64,000 nt of DNA, taken from positions 453,949 through 517,948 of the forward strand of contig NZ_JAPMLQ010000003.1 in assembly GCF_026410305.1 (NCBI RefSeq), given 5' to 3'. The stretch is from Sulfitobacter sp. F26204 (GTDB lineage: Bacteria > Pseudomonadota > Alphaproteobacteria > Rhodobacterales > Rhodobacteraceae). Below, one piece after another: positions 18,359 through 29,205 of this stretch. The position numbers and the translations under genes are program-made. The stretch's first letter is position 1; each line of letters starts with the position of its first letter. The notes beneath the pieces were generated by a model. It had not been told where the DNA came from, did not search any database, and saw only the letters and a list, made by a program, of their open reading frames with translations.

Positions 18359-19549
18359 CTAGGTTACGCGGCTGCGCACCTTGTATTTGTCTTCATCCCA
18401 CAAAGCATTGGTCATGACGTCCTTGATCACGGCAACCGCTGCCGAAACATCAGCGGTGTCCAGATAAAGCGGTGTGAAACCAAAACGCATGATGTCAGGT
18501 GCGCGGAAATCACCAATCACTCCACGATCTATCAACGCCTGCATCGCTGCATAACCATGCTCAAAGCGGAAGGACACCTGCGATCCGCGCATCTTCGCCT
18601 CACGCGGGCTGGCCAATGTCAGTTGTGGAACTGCATGCTCTATCTCAGCGATGAACTGTTCCTGCAATTCAAGGGACGCGCTGCGCAACGCGCCCATATC
18701 AATGTCGTCCCAAACCTTCATCGCCTCTTCCAGCGCTGCCATCTGCAAGACCGGGGGGGTTCCGACACGCATGCGCTCGATACCCTTGCCCGGCAGGTAG
18801 TTCAGGGCAAAGTCAAACGGGCTGTCATGTCCCAACCAACCGCTAAGCGCAGGTTCAACATCATCAGCCAGATCGGGGCGTACATAGATGAATGCCGGCG
18901 CGCCGGGTCCACCGTTGAGGTATTTATATGTGCATCCTACCGCGAATTCACAGTTCGATGCGGCAAGGTCAACGGGGATTGCCCCTGCTGAATGCGCCAA
19001 ATCCCAGACCATGACCGCCCCGGCACCATGGGCCAGCGCTGTCAGTTTTTTCATATCGTGCAAGCGCCCGGTGCGGTAATCAACCTCGGTCAGCAGAACA
19101 ACAGCCACATCGTCAGAAATGGCGGCGGCCACATCTTCGGGTGCCACAGTGCGCAATTCGTATCCCTGCCCCAACAGCCCGACCAAGCCTTCAGCCATAT
19201 AAAGGTCACTGGGAAAATTACCCGTATCCGACAGGATCACGCGCCGGTCAGGACGCATTTTCACCCCGGCAGCAAGTGCCTGATACACCTTCACCGACAG
19301 CGTGTCGCCCATCACCACCGACCCGGCGGCGGCACCGATCAGCCGTCCGACAGAGGTGCCTACTTCGGTCGGTTGCGCCATCCATCCGGCCTTGTTCCAG
19401 CCGCGGATCAACATTTCCGCCCATTCCTCGTTCATCACGCTGGCCAGCCGTGCAGGTACGGTTTTCGGCATCGGACCAAGAGAATTCCCGTCCAGATAAA
19501 TCACTCCGTCGGGAAGTTTGAAACGATCCTTTTTCAATACGCTCGACAT
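18359..19549 (-). CDS. kynU: Kynureninase
   Basis: A 396-residue PLP enzyme that splits kynurenine into anthranilate and alanine. It has the fold-type I pattern with ValTrpAspLeu-AHSAGAIPVDL (PLP-ring aspartate and serine) and the internal aldimine lysine in CTYKYLNGGPGAPAF. N-terminal IYLDGNSLGPMPK is diagnostic. It follows kynA without a gap and ends the long minus-strand operon that processes its product anthranilate. Confidence 0.96.
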   Translation of the reverse strand: MSSVLKKDRFKLPDGVIYLDGNSLGPMPKTVPARLASVMNEEWAEMLIRGWNKAGWMAQPTEVGTSVGRLIGAAAGSVVMGDTLSVKVYQALAAGVKMRPDRRVILSDTGNFPSDLYMAEGLVGLLGQGYELRTVAPEDVAAAISDDVAVVLLTEVDYRTGRLHDMKKLTALAHGAGAVMVWDLAHSAGAIPVDLAASNCEFAVGCTYKYLNGGPGAPAFIYVRPDLADDVEPALSGWLGHDSPFDFALNYLPGKGIERMRVGTPPVLQMAALEEAMKVWDDIDMGALRSASLELQEQFIAEIEHAVPQLTLASPREAKMRGSQVSFRFEHGYAAMQALIDRGVIGDFRAPDIMRFGFTPLYLDTADVSAAVAVIKDVMTNALWDEDKYKVRSRVT

Positions 19550-20377
19550 TTATAACGCTCCTCTGACATGCCACAATTCCGGGAACAGTTCGACTTCCAG
19601 CATGCGGCGCAAATAGGCGACGCCCGACGTGCCACCGGTGCCCCGCTTGAAACCTATGATCCGTTCAACCGTGGTTACATGATTGAAACGCCAACGGCGA
19701 AAATAATCTTCAAGATCAACCAGCTTTTCCGCCAGTTCGTAAAGCTCCCAGTGTTCTTTGGGGTCTTCATACACCTTTTGCCACAGATCCTGCACCGCTT
19801 GAACCGCCTGCCAGTCCGTGTTGCTTGGAGTGCCCGCCAAAGGAGCGACCCCGACACGGGTGCAGACAAGGTCGATCGCCACCTGGTACAGGCTGGGTAG
19901 CGCCAGTTCTGCCGCCAACGCCTTGAATGATGCGGCCTTGTGCTTGTGGACAGTCAACAAAGCTTCGTTGCGATTGCCCAGCAGATATTCCACAAGCCGG
20001 TACTGGTGCGATTGAAAGCCAGAAGAATTGCCCAGTGACGGGCGGAACGCGGTGTATTCGCTTGGCGTCATTGTGCGCAATACGTCCCAGGCTGCGTTAA
20101 GTTGCTCGAATATCCGCGCCACTCGGGACAGCATCTTGAAGGCAGGTTGCAAATCACCAAGCAGCATTACCCGTCGCGCCTCTTGCAACTCGTGAATAGC
20201 CAGACGCATCCATAATTCCGAGGTTTGATGCTGAACAATGAACAGCATCTCGTCATGCGCCTCCGACAAGGGCCTTTGCGCCGACAGGATCGCGTCAAGC
20301 CCAAGATAGTCACCATAGGACATATCGCTTGCGAAATCCATCTTGGCCCCTTTCGCGGCCTCGTCGAAACCCGTCAT
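19550..20377 (-). CDS. kynA: Tryptophan 2,3-dioxygenase
   Basis: A 275-residue haem dioxygenase that opens the indole ring of tryptophan to N-formylkynurenine. The family block [18 protein letters not shown] contains substrate-binding residues; the haem ligand His lies near the C-terminus ([16 protein letters not shown]). Its start overlaps the CoA-ligase stop (ATGA), and kynU follows directly. No kynurenine formamidase gene lies between or beside them. Confidence 0.96.
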   Translation of the reverse strand: MTGFDEAAKGAKMDFASDMSYGDYLGLDAILSAQRPLSEAHDEMLFIVQHQTSELWMRLAIHELQEARRVMLLGDLQPAFKMLSRVARIFEQLNAAWDVLRTMTPSEYTAFRPSLGNSSGFQSHQYRLVEYLLGNRNEALLTVHKHKAASFKALAAELALPSLYQVAIDLVCTRVGVAPLAGTPSNTDWQAVQAVQDLWQKVYEDPKEHWELYELAEKLVDLEDYFRRWRFNHVTTVERIIGFKRGTGGTSGVAYLRRMLEVELFPELWHVRGAL

Positions 20378-21993
20378 GTTTTTTCTCTGAGCGCAAAGCG
20401 CTGAATCTTGCCGGTCGAGGTTTTTGGCAAGACATCAATGAACCGGATGTCACGAGGGTATTTAAAAGGCGCAATCGTGGCCTTCACGTGATCCTGCAGC
20501 ACCTTTACCATCGCAGCATCGCCTGTGGTTCCGTCCACCAGAACAATATGGGCCTGCACAATGAATCCGCGTTTCTCATCCGGCTTTGCCACCACACCAC
20601 ATTCGCTCACTGCCGGGTGGCTCAACAGCGCGGCCTCCACCTCAGGTCCGGCAATGTTATAGCCCGCACTCACAATCATATCGTCGTTGCGGGCAGCGAA
20701 ATGCAGATACCCGTCTTCGTCCATCGAGAAACTGTCACCGGTGATATTCCAGCCGTCCCTGACATATGTTGCCTGCCGCTCATCCGCCAGATAGCGGCAA
20801 CCCGTCGGGCCGCGCACGGCGAGGCGTCCAACCTCGCCGCGCGGCGTCTCTGTACCGTCTTCTGCAATGACGCGCGCCTCATAACCGGTGACGGGTTTGC
20901 CGGTACAACCCGCCCGGTGATCATCAAACCGGTTGGAAATGAAGATATGCAACATCTCGGTGGCACCGATCCCGTCCAGCATCGGCTTGCCAGTCTTTTC
21001 CTTCCAATCGTGATAGACAGGCGGCGGCAGGGTTTCCCCGGCGCTCACGGCCGCACGCAATGAACTCAGATCCGCGCCACCTTCCATCGCCTGTAACATC
21101 GCACGATAGGCCGTGGGCGCGGTGAAACAGACGGTTGCTTTGAATTTCTCGATGATCTCGATCATGTTGGGCGGGCTTGCCGTCTCCAGCAATGTCGCAG
21201 CCGCACCAAAGCGCAACGGAAAAATCGCCAACCCACCAAGGCCAAAGGTAAAGGCCAAAGGCGGCGAGCCGACAAAGATATCTTCTGGTGTGACCTGTAG
21301 TATCTCGCGGGCATAGCCATCCGCGATGATCAAAAGATCCCGATGAAAATGCATGGTCGCCTTGGGCTTGCCGGTGGTGCCCGATGTGAAACCCAAAAGC
21401 GCCACATCATCCTGCGCCGTATCCACCGCATCGAATTGCACCGGTTTTTCCAGAGCCAGCCGGTCAAGTTCCGCATCGTGATTGGAGGTGCCGTCAAATC
21501 CCACCACGGTCTTGAGAAACCGCGAGGTCTTGGCGCAAAGGGTCATCTCGTCCATCAGCCGCGTATCACAAAGCGCATGGCTGATCTCGGCCTTGTCGAC
21601 AATCGCGCTCAACTCCCCCGCACGCAACATCGGCATGGTATTCACCACAACCGCCCCCGCCTTGGTTGCCGCCAGCCAGCAGGCCACCATCGCTGGGTTG
21701 TTCGCAGAACGGATCAGCACTCGGTTGCCCGGTTTCACCCCAAGGTTTTCAACAAGTGCAGCAGCCAGCTTGTTGGTCCAGTCGGACAGTTCCTTATAGG
21801 TCCGGCGGCGTCCGTTACCGATCAGGGCGGTCCGGTCACCAAAGCCGTTTTCCACCATCCTGTCAGTCAGTTCCACACCAACATTCAACCGGTCGGCATA
21901 GTCGAAACCCTCCAGCAACAAGGCAGGCCAGGTCTCCTTGTCCGGCAGGTTGTCACGCGCATAGCTGTCTACATGTCCCGACGTTCGTAACAT
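20374..21993 (-). CDS. 2-aminobenzoate (anthranilate)-CoA ligase
   Basis: A 539-residue benzoate-CoA-ligase-type adenylate-forming enzyme. It shows [16 protein letters not shown], the [13 protein letters not shown] segment typical of benzoate/aminobenzoate-CoA ligases, WNITGDSF, and [13 protein letters not shown] with the catalytic lysine. Anthranilate is the natural substrate because kynureninase and an anthraniloyl-CoA monooxygenase are in the same operon, but other benzoates cannot be excluded. It begins one base after the acyl-CoA dehydrogenase gene and overlaps kynA. Confidence 0.9.
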   Translation of the reverse strand: MLRTSGHVDSYARDNLPDKETWPALLLEGFDYADRLNVGVELTDRMVENGFGDRTALIGNGRRRTYKELSDWTNKLAAALVENLGVKPGNRVLIRSANNPAMVACWLAATKAGAVVVNTMPMLRAGELSAIVDKAEISHALCDTRLMDEMTLCAKTSRFLKTVVGFDGTSNHDAELDRLALEKPVQFDAVDTAQDDVALLGFTSGTTGKPKATMHFHRDLLIIADGYAREILQVTPEDIFVGSPPLAFTFGLGGLAIFPLRFGAAATLLETASPPNMIEIIEKFKATVCFTAPTAYRAMLQAMEGGADLSSLRAAVSAGETLPPPVYHDWKEKTGKPMLDGIGATEMLHIFISNRFDDHRAGCTGKPVTGYEARVIAEDGTETPRGEVGRLAVRGPTGCRYLADERQATYVRDGWNITGDSFSMDEDGYLHFAARNDDMIVSAGYNIAGPEVEAALLSHPAVSECGVVAKPDEKRGFIVQAHIVLVDGTTGDAAMVKVLQDHVKATIAPFKYPRDIRFIDVLPKTSTGKIQRFALREKT

Positions 21994-21994
21994 C

Positions 21995-23143
21995 TCATTT
22001 CCCCCCCAAGGTTTGCCGCGCTATCACCACGCGCTGCACGTCAGAAGCCCCTTCATAAATGCGCAGGGCGCGGATTTCGCGGTAAAGGCTTTCAACAATC
22101 CGGCCCTGTTGCACGCCATCCCCGCCATGCAACTGGACGGCCTTGTCAATAACCTTCTGCGCCTGATCCGTGGCAAACAATTTCGCCATCGCGGCCTCGC
22201 GGGTGACCCGTGGAGCCCCTGAATCCTTGGCCCAGGCAGCCCGATACACCAACAAGGCAGAGGCATCCACATCCACCGCCATATCGGCGATATGCCCCTG
22301 CACCATCTGCAAATCTGACAAAGGTGCGCCCTGCACATGACGGGTTGTCACACGCTCAATCGCTTCATCCAGCGCTCGGCGGGCAAAGCCCAGGGCCGCC
22401 GCAGCCACCGTCGAACGAAACACATCCAACACCGACATCGCAATCCCAAAACCTTTGCCAGCCTCGCCGATCAATGCCGATCCTGGCAATTTCACCCCGT
22501 CAAAATGCAAGGTAGCAAGTGGATGCGGAGCAATCACCTCAAGACGCTCTTCGACCTTCAGTCCGGGCGTATTCGCAGGCACCACAAAGGCCGACAATCC
22601 CTTGGCACCCGGCCCCTCGCCGGTGCGCGCGAAAACAGTATAGACATCCGCAATCCCGCCATTTGAAATCCACGTTTTACGGCCATCCAGGACAAAACCA
22701 TTGCCCTCTGCCCGCGCGGTCATGGTCGAACTGGCCACATCCGATCCCGATTGCGGTTCGGTCAGGGCAAAGGCTGAAATCGCGCTGCCTCCACGCGTCT
22801 TTGGCAACCACTCCCGCTGTTGTCCCGGCGTCCCGAACAGGGAGATCGCACCGGTTCCCAGCCCCTGCATGGCAAAGGCAAAATCGGCCAGACCGTCATG
22901 GCGCGCCAAGGTTTCGCGGATCAGACAGAGCGAACGCACATCAAGCCGCTCCTCCGCCAAGGCGCCGCTATACTGCAGCCACCCCCCCTTGCCCAGCATC
23001 TGCACAAGCATGCGACAGGCCTCATCAGTATCCCCATGATCCACCGATGACAGGTTCTCTTCGGCCCAGACATCCAGGGCATCCGCCAGCTCCCGATGCC
23101 GTTCCTCAAAAAACGGCCAGGTCAGAAAACTCCGGTCAGACAT
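21995..23143 (-). CDS. Acyl-CoA dehydrogenase
   Basis: A 382-residue FAD flavoenzyme of the acyl-CoA dehydrogenase superfamily. [14 protein letters not shown] is the flavin/substrate motif near residue 128, and [12 protein letters not shown] with the C-terminal [24 protein letters not shown] finishes the family pattern. Set in the anthranilate operon, it probably oxidises a ring-derived cyclohexane- or ring-opened acyl-CoA. The exact step is inference. A short 20-codon frame overlaps its start. Confidence 0.9.
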   Translation of the reverse strand: MSDRSFLTWPFFEERHRELADALDVWAEENLSSVDHGDTDEACRMLVQMLGKGGWLQYSGALAEERLDVRSLCLIRETLARHDGLADFAFAMQGLGTGAISLFGTPGQQREWLPKTRGGSAISAFALTEPQSGSDVASSTMTARAEGNGFVLDGRKTWISNGGIADVYTVFARTGEGPGAKGLSAFVVPANTPGLKVEERLEVIAPHPLATLHFDGVKLPGSALIGEAGKGFGIAMSVLDVFRSTVAAAALGFARRALDEAIERVTTRHVQGAPLSDLQMVQGHIADMAVDVDASALLVYRAAWAKDSGAPRVTREAAMAKLFATDQAQKVIDKAVQLHGGDGVQQGRIVESLYREIRALRIYEGASDVQRVVIARQTLGGK

Positions 23144-23198
23144 CTATCGACCGCCCGGACTTCATCTTGCCCTTAAACTCAATCCCGCAATCCGCCAT
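23136..23198 (-). CDS. Possible 20-residue leader ORF before the acyl-CoA dehydrogenase
   Basis: ATG at 23198 follows GAGGG by about ten bases, and the frame runs 20 codons (begins [11 protein letters not shown]) to a TGA that overlaps the first codons of the acyl-CoA dehydrogenase. It fills the only real gap of the operon, so it could couple translation across it. There is no homology clue. Confidence 0.25.
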   Translation of the reverse strand: MADCGIEFKGKMKSGRSIDV

Positions 23199-23200
23199 AT

Positions 23201-24001
23201 TCAATCACCCTCGAAAACCGGGCGCTCTTTCGCTACAAAGGCTTTGTAGGCCCGCTCGAAATCACCGGTCTGCATACAGATCGCCTGCGCCTGGGCCTCT
23301 GCCTCGATCGCTTGCTCTATCGACATGGACCATTCCTGCGCCAGCATTGTCTTGGTCATCATATGGGCAAAATTCGGACCCGCCTGAATTTGCCTTGCCA
23401 GCGCAGTCGCTTCTGTCTCCAGATCTTCGGCTGTGACCAGACGGTTGAAAAAACCCCAGCGTTCGCCTTCTTCCGCAGTCATCGACCGCCCGGTATAAAG
23501 CAATTCTGCCGCACGGGTCTGCCCGATGATGCGTGGCAGGATGGCACAGGCCCCCATATCACAACCAGCCAGTCCGACACGGGTGAACAGAAAGGCAGTT
23601 TTTGCCTCGGCCGTGGCAATCCGCAGATCCGATGCCATGGCGATGATCGCGCCCGCCCCGACGCAAATGCCGTCAACAGCAGCAATCACCGGCTTTCCGC
23701 AATTTACAATTGCCTTGACCAGATCACCCGTCATACGGGTAAAACGCAGCAATTCCTTCATGTTCATTCGTGTCAAAGGGCCAATGATATCATGGACATC
23801 TCCCCCGGAGCTAAAGTTGCCCCCATTGGATCCAAACACCACCACATCAACATCGTCGGCATAGACCAGATCGCGAAACCAGTCGCGCAATTCCGCGTAA
23901 CTGTCAAAGGTCAGCGGGTTCTTGCGGTCAGGCCGGTCCAGACGCACATGGGCAATACCGTCTTCGATCTCACATAAAAAGTGTTTGACATCAGTTCGCA
24001 T
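23201..24001 (-). CDS. Enoyl-CoA hydratase/isomerase family protein
   Basis: A 266-residue crotonase-fold protein. [15 protein letters not shown], the oxyanion-hole segments [11 protein letters not shown] and [23 protein letters not shown], and the [20 protein letters not shown] block are conserved. It should hydrate or cleave an acyl-CoA intermediate of anthraniloyl-CoA breakdown. The second ATG (24001) was chosen because AAGGAG is about seven bases away; the first (24007) is almost on top of that site. It overlaps the MarR gene by 11 bases. Confidence 0.88.
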   Translation of the reverse strand: MRTDVKHFLCEIEDGIAHVRLDRPDRKNPLTFDSYAELRDWFRDLVYADDVDVVVFGSNGGNFSSGGDVHDIIGPLTRMNMKELLRFTRMTGDLVKAIVNCGKPVIAAVDGICVGAGAIIAMASDLRIATAEAKTAFLFTRVGLAGCDMGACAILPRIIGQTRAAELLYTGRSMTAEEGERWGFFNRLVTAEDLETEATALARQIQAGPNFAHMMTKTMLAQEWSMSIEQAIEAEAQAQAICMQTGDFERAYKAFVAKERPVFEGD

Positions 24002-24455
24002 TTTCATGCTCCTTTGTGGTGGCCTCGGTGGCAGCGGCGAAGGCTTTCAAACGCTCGGCCATCGAACGCGCCTCTTCCGGGCTTACACCGCTTAACAATT
24101 CGTCGATCCAGCTTTCATGAGCCTGCGCCTGTCCTTCGAAAACGGCCAGCCCCTCGGGCGTCAGCCGCAGAACGATAGCCCGGCGATCCCCGGGCACGGC
24201 AACGCGTTCCACCAGACCTTCGTCGCTCAACCGGTCCGCAATGCCGGTCACATTGCCGTTGGACACTCGCAAGACGCCGCTGAGCTGGCTCATCTTCAGC
24301 CCTTCAGGATGGCGCGACAAGGCGGCCATCACATCAAAACGTGGCAAGGTGGTATTATGTTCACGGCGCAGTTTTTCCCGCAGGTCGGTTTCGATCCCGC
24401 GCACAACCTTGAGCAGCCGCAGCCACAATCTCACGCGATCTTTGGCAGATGTCAT
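23991..24455 (-). CDS. MarR family transcriptional regulator of the anthranilate operon
   Basis: A 154-residue winged-helix protein. The DNA-binding region is [40 protein letters not shown] (~37-80) and the wing is [19 protein letters not shown] with the DxR signature. MarR relatives in aromatic-CoA operons respond to the CoA thioester. It is embedded in, and translationally coupled to, the operon (ATGA overlap with the SDR gene), suggesting autoregulation; a paired repeat upstream of the operon (27514-27547) is a candidate target. Confidence 0.9.
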   Translation of the reverse strand: MTSAKDRVRLWLRLLKVVRGIETDLREKLRREHNTTLPRFDVMAALSRHPEGLKMSQLSGVLRVSNGNVTGIADRLSDEGLVERVAVPGDRRAIVLRLTPEGLAVFEGQAQAHESWIDELLSGVSPEEARSMAERLKAFAAATEATTKEHENAN

Positions 24456-25171
24456 ATCTCGCCACCCGACACGACCAGATCATGCCCATTGATCATCGAA
24501 GCCTCTTTCGAGGCAAGGAACCGCACTGCGGCGACCACTTCATCGCAGGTGATCATCCGGCGCATCGGATTGCCTGCGACGACCCTCTTTTCCGCCTCCT
24601 CGCGGTCGATCTCAAGGCGTTTCATCACATTGCGCACCGCACCCTCCGCCAATGGCGTATCGACAAAACCGGGGCAGACAGCGTTGCAGGTGATTGAGGA
24701 CTTTGCCACTTCAAGAGCAAGAGACCGCACCAGCCCCAGGACGCCGTGTTTGGCCGCCGTATAGGCGGCAAGGTTCGCCCCCCCTTTCAGGCTGGCGATG
24801 GAGGCCATCGCAATCAGCCGCCCCCCAGCGGGCATTTCCGCCAGTGCGGCGCGAAAGGTCAGAAAAACACCCGTCAGATTGACCGACAATGTGTCGTTCC
24901 ACATATCAAGAGGCATTTGTGCCAGCGGCATGGCATGACCTGTACCGGCATTTGCAACAACCACGTCATAGGGGCGGTCGAACAATGTCTTGACCGATCC
25001 CTCGTCTGTGACATCGACAGTCAAACAGCGCATCTTGCCGCCTGCGTTGGTTTCCTCAAGCGCCTGCATGCGGCGTCCCGCAATGGTCACCGTGTCACCC
25101 TTCGCTGCGAAATCCTGTGCCACGGCGCGCCCGATTCCTGACCCGCCGCCGGTTACCAAAATCTGTCTCAC
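24452..25171 (-). CDS. SDR family oxidoreductase
   Basis: A 239-residue NAD(P)-dependent short-chain dehydrogenase. [12 protein letters not shown] is the cofactor loop, NAG lies in [12 protein letters not shown], and the catalytic Ser and YxxxK are MASIASLKG and AYTAAKHG. It probably acts as a 3-hydroxyacyl-CoA or ring-alcohol dehydrogenase in the pathway. GTG 25171 is chosen: GGAGA stands in front of it, it overlaps the upstream stop (GTGA), and the family fold begins at residue 2. Confidence 0.88.
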   Translation of the reverse strand: MRQILVTGGGSGIGRAVAQDFAAKGDTVTIAGRRMQALEETNAGGKMRCLTVDVTDEGSVKTLFDRPYDVVVANAGTGHAMPLAQMPLDMWNDTLSVNLTGVFLTFRAALAEMPAGGRLIAMASIASLKGGANLAAYTAAKHGVLGLVRSLALEVAKSSITCNAVCPGFVDTPLAEGAVRNVMKRLEIDREEAEKRVVAGNPMRRMITCDEVVAAVRFLASKEASMINGHDLVVSGGEI

Positions 25172-27459
25172 ACAATCTCCATTTCTGCTTGCCTGTCTGC
25201 CAGTCGCCACATCTGATCGCGCCCCGGCCCATAGGGCAAGGGCCATGTGCAGTTGCGGTCTCCGATGGCAGCGCCCTCGCGTAGGGTCCAGTAGGGATCA
25301 GCCAGATGCGGCCGTCCGATGCAGACCAGATCGGCCCGTCCCGCCATCAGGATCGAATTGACATGGTCCGCCTCGTAAATATTGCCGACTGCCATCGTCT
25401 TGATGCCGCCCTCGTTGCGGATACGATCGGAAAACGGCGTCTGGAACATCCTCCCGTAGACCGGTTTGCCTTGGGTCGAGGTTTGCCCGGCCGATACGTC
25501 GATAATATCAGCACCCTCCGCTTCGAACATCTGCGCGATCAACACCGCTTCCTGCGGTGTAACACCGTCGTCGCCCGCCCAATCGTTGGCCGAAATACGC
25601 ACAGACATCGGCTTGTCTTCTGGCCAGGCCGCACGCATGGCGGCAAAGACCTCCAGCGGATACCGCATCCGGTTTTCCAGCGTCCCGCCGTATTCGTCAC
25701 TGCGCATGTTCGACAAGGGAGAAATGAAGGACGAGATGAAATAACCATGGGCTGCATGGAATTCGATCATGTCAAAACCCGCGCGCGCTGCCATTTGCAC
25801 GGCCAAGACAAAATCATCGCGGATGCGGTCCATGTCGGCGCGACTTGCTTCGATAGGCGTTGCATTGCCATCGGACCAGGGAAGGGCCGAGGCAGAATAA
25901 ATCGGCCAGTTTCCTTCGCTCAATGGCGCATCCATGCCGGCCCAGCCAACATTGGTGGAGCCTTTGCGCCCCGCATGACCGATTTGGCAGCAGATCTTGG
26001 CCTCTGTTTCGTTGTGCACAAAATCGGTCAGCCGCTTCCACCCTATTTCGTGTTCCGGTGCATACAGGCCGGGGCAACCGGGCGTAATGCGCCCATCAGC
26101 GGAGACACATGTCATTTCGGTATAAACCAGCCCCGCGCCCCCCTTGGCCCTTTCGCCATAATGGATCAGGTGCCAGTCCGTGGGCGCACCATCAACGGCC
26201 TTGTATTGCGCCATGGGTGACACCACGATGCGGTTTGCCAGAGACATCTCGCGCAGCTTGAAAGGTGCGAACATCGGTGCCCGTGCAGGACCGTTGAAGT
26301 CCGCGCCGGCCTGTTCCATGAACCATTTTTCTGCCCCGCCAAGCCATTCTGGATCACGGGTGCGCAGATTTTCGTGACTGATACGTTGTGAGCGTGTCAA
26401 CATAGAGTAATTGAGTTGCACCGGATCAAGATCTAGATAGCGCTCTACATCCTCGAACCATTCCAAAGAGTTACGCGCCGCCGACTGCAGGCGAAGCACC
26501 TCAAGGCGTCGTGCGGCTTCGTATTTTTCGAAGGCCTGTGCAATATCTCGTTCTGCATGCAGGTGATCCGCCAAAGAGATCGCGGATTCCATCGCCAGTT
26601 TCGATCCCGACCCGATTGAGAAATGTGCAGTTGCCGCTGCATCCCCCAAAAGCACGACATTCTCGTGATGCCATTTTTCACAGAGCACGCGGGGGAACTG
26701 AATCCAGGCGGAACCGCGAATATGGTTTGCATTGGTCATCAATGCATGCCCGTCGAGATGATCCTTGAAAACCTCCTGGCAAATCGCGATGGTTTCCTGC
26801 TGGGTCAGGTCGCCGAAACCGTAATTGTCAAAGGTTTGCTGACTGCATTCCACGATGAAGGTCGCGGTATTTTCGTCAAATTGATAGGCATGCACCCAGA
26901 GCCAACCCTTGTCGGTTTCTTCAAAGATGAAAGTGAAGGCATCATCGAATTTCTGATGTGTACCGAGCCAGATGAACTGGCATTTGCGTACATCCACATC
27001 AGGCTGGAACGTCGTTTCAAATTCCTTTCGGGTTTTTGAATTCAACCCATCGCAGGCGACCACCAGATCATAATCGGCCATATATTCCGACGCGGCCTGC
27101 ACTTCGGTTTCGAATTGCAACACAACGCCCAATTCCTTGGCACGTGCCTGCAATATATTCAGCAGCCGCATCCGGCCGATACCACAGAACCCGTGGCCGG
27201 AACTGACGGTCTTTTCCCCCTTGTAGATCAGCGCCATGTCATCCCAATAGGCGAAGTTTTCGCGGATGGTGGCCGCTGATACAGGATCGTTTTCTTCAAG
27301 GTTATCAAGCGTTTCATCTGACAAGACCACACCCCAGCCAAAGGTGTCATCGGGCTTGTTGCGTTCCAGCACAGTCACCTCTGCCTGCGGATTGCGCAGC
27401 TTGAGAGAGATGCCAAAATAGAGGCCCGCAGGCCCGCCGCCCAAACAGATTGCACGCAT
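25168..27459 (-). CDS. Bifunctional anthraniloyl-CoA monooxygenase/reductase
   Basis: A 763-residue fusion. The N-terminal half is an FAD aromatic hydroxylase ([43 protein letters not shown]), and the C-terminal half (from about residue 380) an old-yellow-enzyme-type FMN reductase ([32 protein letters not shown] with the active-site His pair, [10 protein letters not shown]). This layout is that of 2-aminobenzoyl-CoA monooxygenase/reductase, which hydroxylates and reduces anthraniloyl-CoA aerobically, removing aromaticity without ring cleavage. Salicylyl-CoA 5-hydroxylase is the close alternative, less likely here. ATG 27459 fits the FAD fold start. It is the first enzyme gene of the operon. 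Confidence 0.93.
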   Translation of the reverse strand: MRAICLGGGPAGLYFGISLKLRNPQAEVTVLERNKPDDTFGWGVVLSDETLDNLEENDPVSAATIRENFAYWDDMALIYKGEKTVSSGHGFCGIGRMRLLNILQARAKELGVVLQFETEVQAASEYMADYDLVVACDGLNSKTRKEFETTFQPDVDVRKCQFIWLGTHQKFDDAFTFIFEETDKGWLWVHAYQFDENTATFIVECSQQTFDNYGFGDLTQQETIAICQEVFKDHLDGHALMTNANHIRGSAWIQFPRVLCEKWHHENVVLLGDAAATAHFSIGSGSKLAMESAISLADHLHAERDIAQAFEKYEAARRLEVLRLQSAARNSLEWFEDVERYLDLDPVQLNYSMLTRSQRISHENLRTRDPEWLGGAEKWFMEQAGADFNGPARAPMFAPFKLREMSLANRIVVSPMAQYKAVDGAPTDWHLIHYGERAKGGAGLVYTEMTCVSADGRITPGCPGLYAPEHEIGWKRLTDFVHNETEAKICCQIGHAGRKGSTNVGWAGMDAPLSEGNWPIYSASALPWSDGNATPIEASRADMDRIRDDFVLAVQMAARAGFDMIEFHAAHGYFISSFISPLSNMRSDEYGGTLENRMRYPLEVFAAMRAAWPEDKPMSVRISANDWAGDDGVTPQEAVLIAQMFEAEGADIIDVSAGQTSTQGKPVYGRMFQTPFSDRIRNEGGIKTMAVGNIYEADHVNSILMAGRADLVCIGRPHLADPYWTLREGAAIGDRNCTWPLPYGPGRDQMWRLADRQAEMEIV

Positions 27460-27513
27460 AAAGTCGCCCCCCAATACAGATGTGTCTGAAAATGCTAAGC
27501 GCAACGCCGCTTT

Positions 27514-27547
27514 ATTTCAAGTAAAAACATTTCATATCTAAAGTAAA
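27514..27547. promoter_or_regulatory. AT-rich direct repeats upstream of the anthranilate operon
   Basis: Two related elements, ATTTCA-AGTAAA (27514-27525) and ATTTCA-TATCTA-AAGTAAA (27529-27547), lie 55-90 bases before the first enzyme gene in an otherwise GC-rich setting. They may be the operon promoter and the operator for its MarR regulator. Confidence 0.35.
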
Positions 27548-27552
27548 TCCGC

Positions 27553-27888
27553 TCACCACAGATGTTCTCCGTGGAATGAATAGCCCAGCATAACATGTGC
27601 CGCCCAAACTGTCGCCCTGACGCCACCCAGGGCCAAAGCCGATGCCCCGAAAACAAAGGCAACTGCGTTGATGTCATTACATGCTGTCCCCAGTGGCAAA
27701 CGGTCGATCATGAGAGCGCGAACAGCGATTTCGTCCTTCCGCCTTGATGTGGTGGCCGCCGCGTCTATCATGAACTCCAGTGAAACCGCTGCCCCCTGTG
27801 GATCTTTGCGGACAAGACTTGCAGAGTAGGGCATAGCCAGTTGCAAGGGTGCCTTGAGCGGGATCTTCGCGTCCTTGTTGCGGGTCAT
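27553..27888 (-). CDS. Hypothetical protein
   Basis: A 111-residue frame starting with ATG at 27888 (AGGG 8-10 bases ahead). The N-terminal half is mixed and basic, the C-terminal half hydrophobic (INAVAFVFGASALALGG followed by VRATVWAAHVMLGY), enough for one or two membrane passes. I recognise no family. It is on the same strand as, and 93 bases ahead of, the anthranilate operon, but the AT-rich promoter-like stretch between suggests separate expression. Coding status is uncertain. Confidence 0.4.
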   Translation of the reverse strand: MTRNKDAKIPLKAPLQLAMPYSASLVRKDPQGAAVSLEFMIDAAATTSRRKDEIAVRALMIDRLPLGTACNDINAVAFVFGASALALGGVRATVWAAHVMLGYSFHGEHLW

Positions 27889-28132
27889 CGTGAAACCCTG
27901 TTGGTGGAAAGACAAATGTTCACATTGAGGAATTTCAGGTGATGGATCAAACAGAAACGCTTCGCCCATCCAAAAGCGACCCCGCTTTCATCAGTGGCGG
28001 CCTATCAGGCCTTGACGTCACGCGCGGTTTTGAAATGCGGCAAGCACAGATTGCAGGCGTCAAGGTCTCAAAAGCCCGCAGACCCAAGTCCGACCGACAC
28101 CAGTTCAGCGATAGAGATGTGGTGGTTTCAGG

Positions 28133-29035
28133 ATGAATGCATCAATATCGCCGGAATGGATCGGGATAGACTGGGGCCATAATCACCTACAGGCATGGGC
28201 CATGCGCGAGGGGCGCGCCCTGGCAAGCCTGCGGTCGGATGATGGCGCGGAACAGCTTGCCCATGACGGGTTCGAAACAGCCTTGTCGACATTGCTTGAA
28301 ACCTGGAACATCACGTCCGACCAACCGATCATCGCCTGCGGCATGGTCGGTGCAGCCAAAGGTTGGGTCAAAGCCCCATATGGCGTGGTCCCCTGCCGTC
28401 CCCTTGCCCAAAACCTTGTGTCTGCCCCCAGCAAGCGTTTTCATGTGCAGGTGATCGCGGGTCTGCGCCAGACGACACCTTCGGATCTGATGCACGGGGA
28501 TGAAACACGTATCGCCGGTTTTCTCTCCTTGAATCCTGATTGGGATGGCGTGATCTGTCTGCCGGGCCGCCATAGCACATGGGTCCAGGTGTCCGCCGGT
28601 GAAGTGATCAGTTTTCAGACCTACATGAGCGGCGAATTGCTTGCTTTGCTTACCGGCGGATCTGTGCTGCGCGCTTCAATAGACGGTAACGTCTGGGACG
28701 AGGCCACCTTTGATTTCACCGTCGAAGAAACCCTCAGCAAGCCCGAGAAACTGGCCGCGAGGCTCTTTGCTATACATGCCGATGATGTGCTGAACGGAAT
28801 AGCGCCTGCCGTCGGCCGGGCCCGGTTGTCCGGTTTGCTTATCGGGGCGGAACTGGCTGCCGCGCGTCCCTATTGGCTGGGCACCAACATTGCGATCATT
28901 GGAACGGATGCCGCCACCCTGCCCTATGCACGGGCCCTTCAAACGCAGGGGGCACCCGCCACGGTTACAGACGCAGAACGCATGACAGTTGCGGGATTGA
29001 CTGTCGCCTACCGGCACTGGCAGGCCAACCGATGA
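28133..29035 (+). CDS. dgoK: 2-dehydro-3-deoxygalactonokinase
   Basis: A 300-residue sugar-acid kinase of the DgoK family, phosphorylating 2-keto-3-deoxygalactonate (KDGal) with ATP in De Ley-Doudoroff galactose breakdown. Visible are WIGIDWGHNHLQAW (phosphate loop), IIACGMVGAAKGW, MHGDETRIAGF and the GRHSTWV and YMSGELLALL blocks. The expected aldolase partner (dgoA) does not follow; a 57-codon frame does, overlapping the stop (ATGA). Confidence 0.9.
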   Translation: MNASISPEWIGIDWGHNHLQAWAMREGRALASLRSDDGAEQLAHDGFETALSTLLETWNITSDQPIIACGMVGAAKGWVKAPYGVVPCRPLAQNLVSAPSKRFHVQVIAGLRQTTPSDLMHGDETRIAGFLSLNPDWDGVICLPGRHSTWVQVSAGEVISFQTYMSGELLALLTGGSVLRASIDGNVWDEATFDFTVEETLSKPEKLAARLFAIHADDVLNGIAPAVGRARLSGLLIGAELAAARPYWLGTNIAIIGTDAATLPYARALQTQGAPATVTDAERMTVAGLTVAYRHWQANR

Positions 29036-29205
29036 AGTCATTACCGATAGCCGCTCTCTTTCAACCGATGCTGCTTTCGGGGGTGACGGTCTCTTCTCTG
29101 GTGGCCTTCGACGGCCGACCTTTCCTATTCCGCGCTGGTACAACCAGAACGGTGGCAGAACCTGCGGCACAGAATCTGGAAAACTGCCCGAGGGCGTCGG
29201 CATGA
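29032..29205 (+). CDS. Possible 57-residue ORF coupled between dgoK and the gluconolactonase gene
   Basis: Its ATG overlaps the dgoK stop and its TGA overlaps the gluconolactonase start, each as ATGA. The product (begins MKSLPIAALF) resembles nothing I know and does not look like the start of DgoA. Either a small coupling peptide or the remnant left after loss of the aldolase gene. Confidence 0.35.
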   Translation: MKSLPIAALFQPMLLSGVTVSSLVAFDGRPFLFRAGTTRTVAEPAAQNLENCPRASA

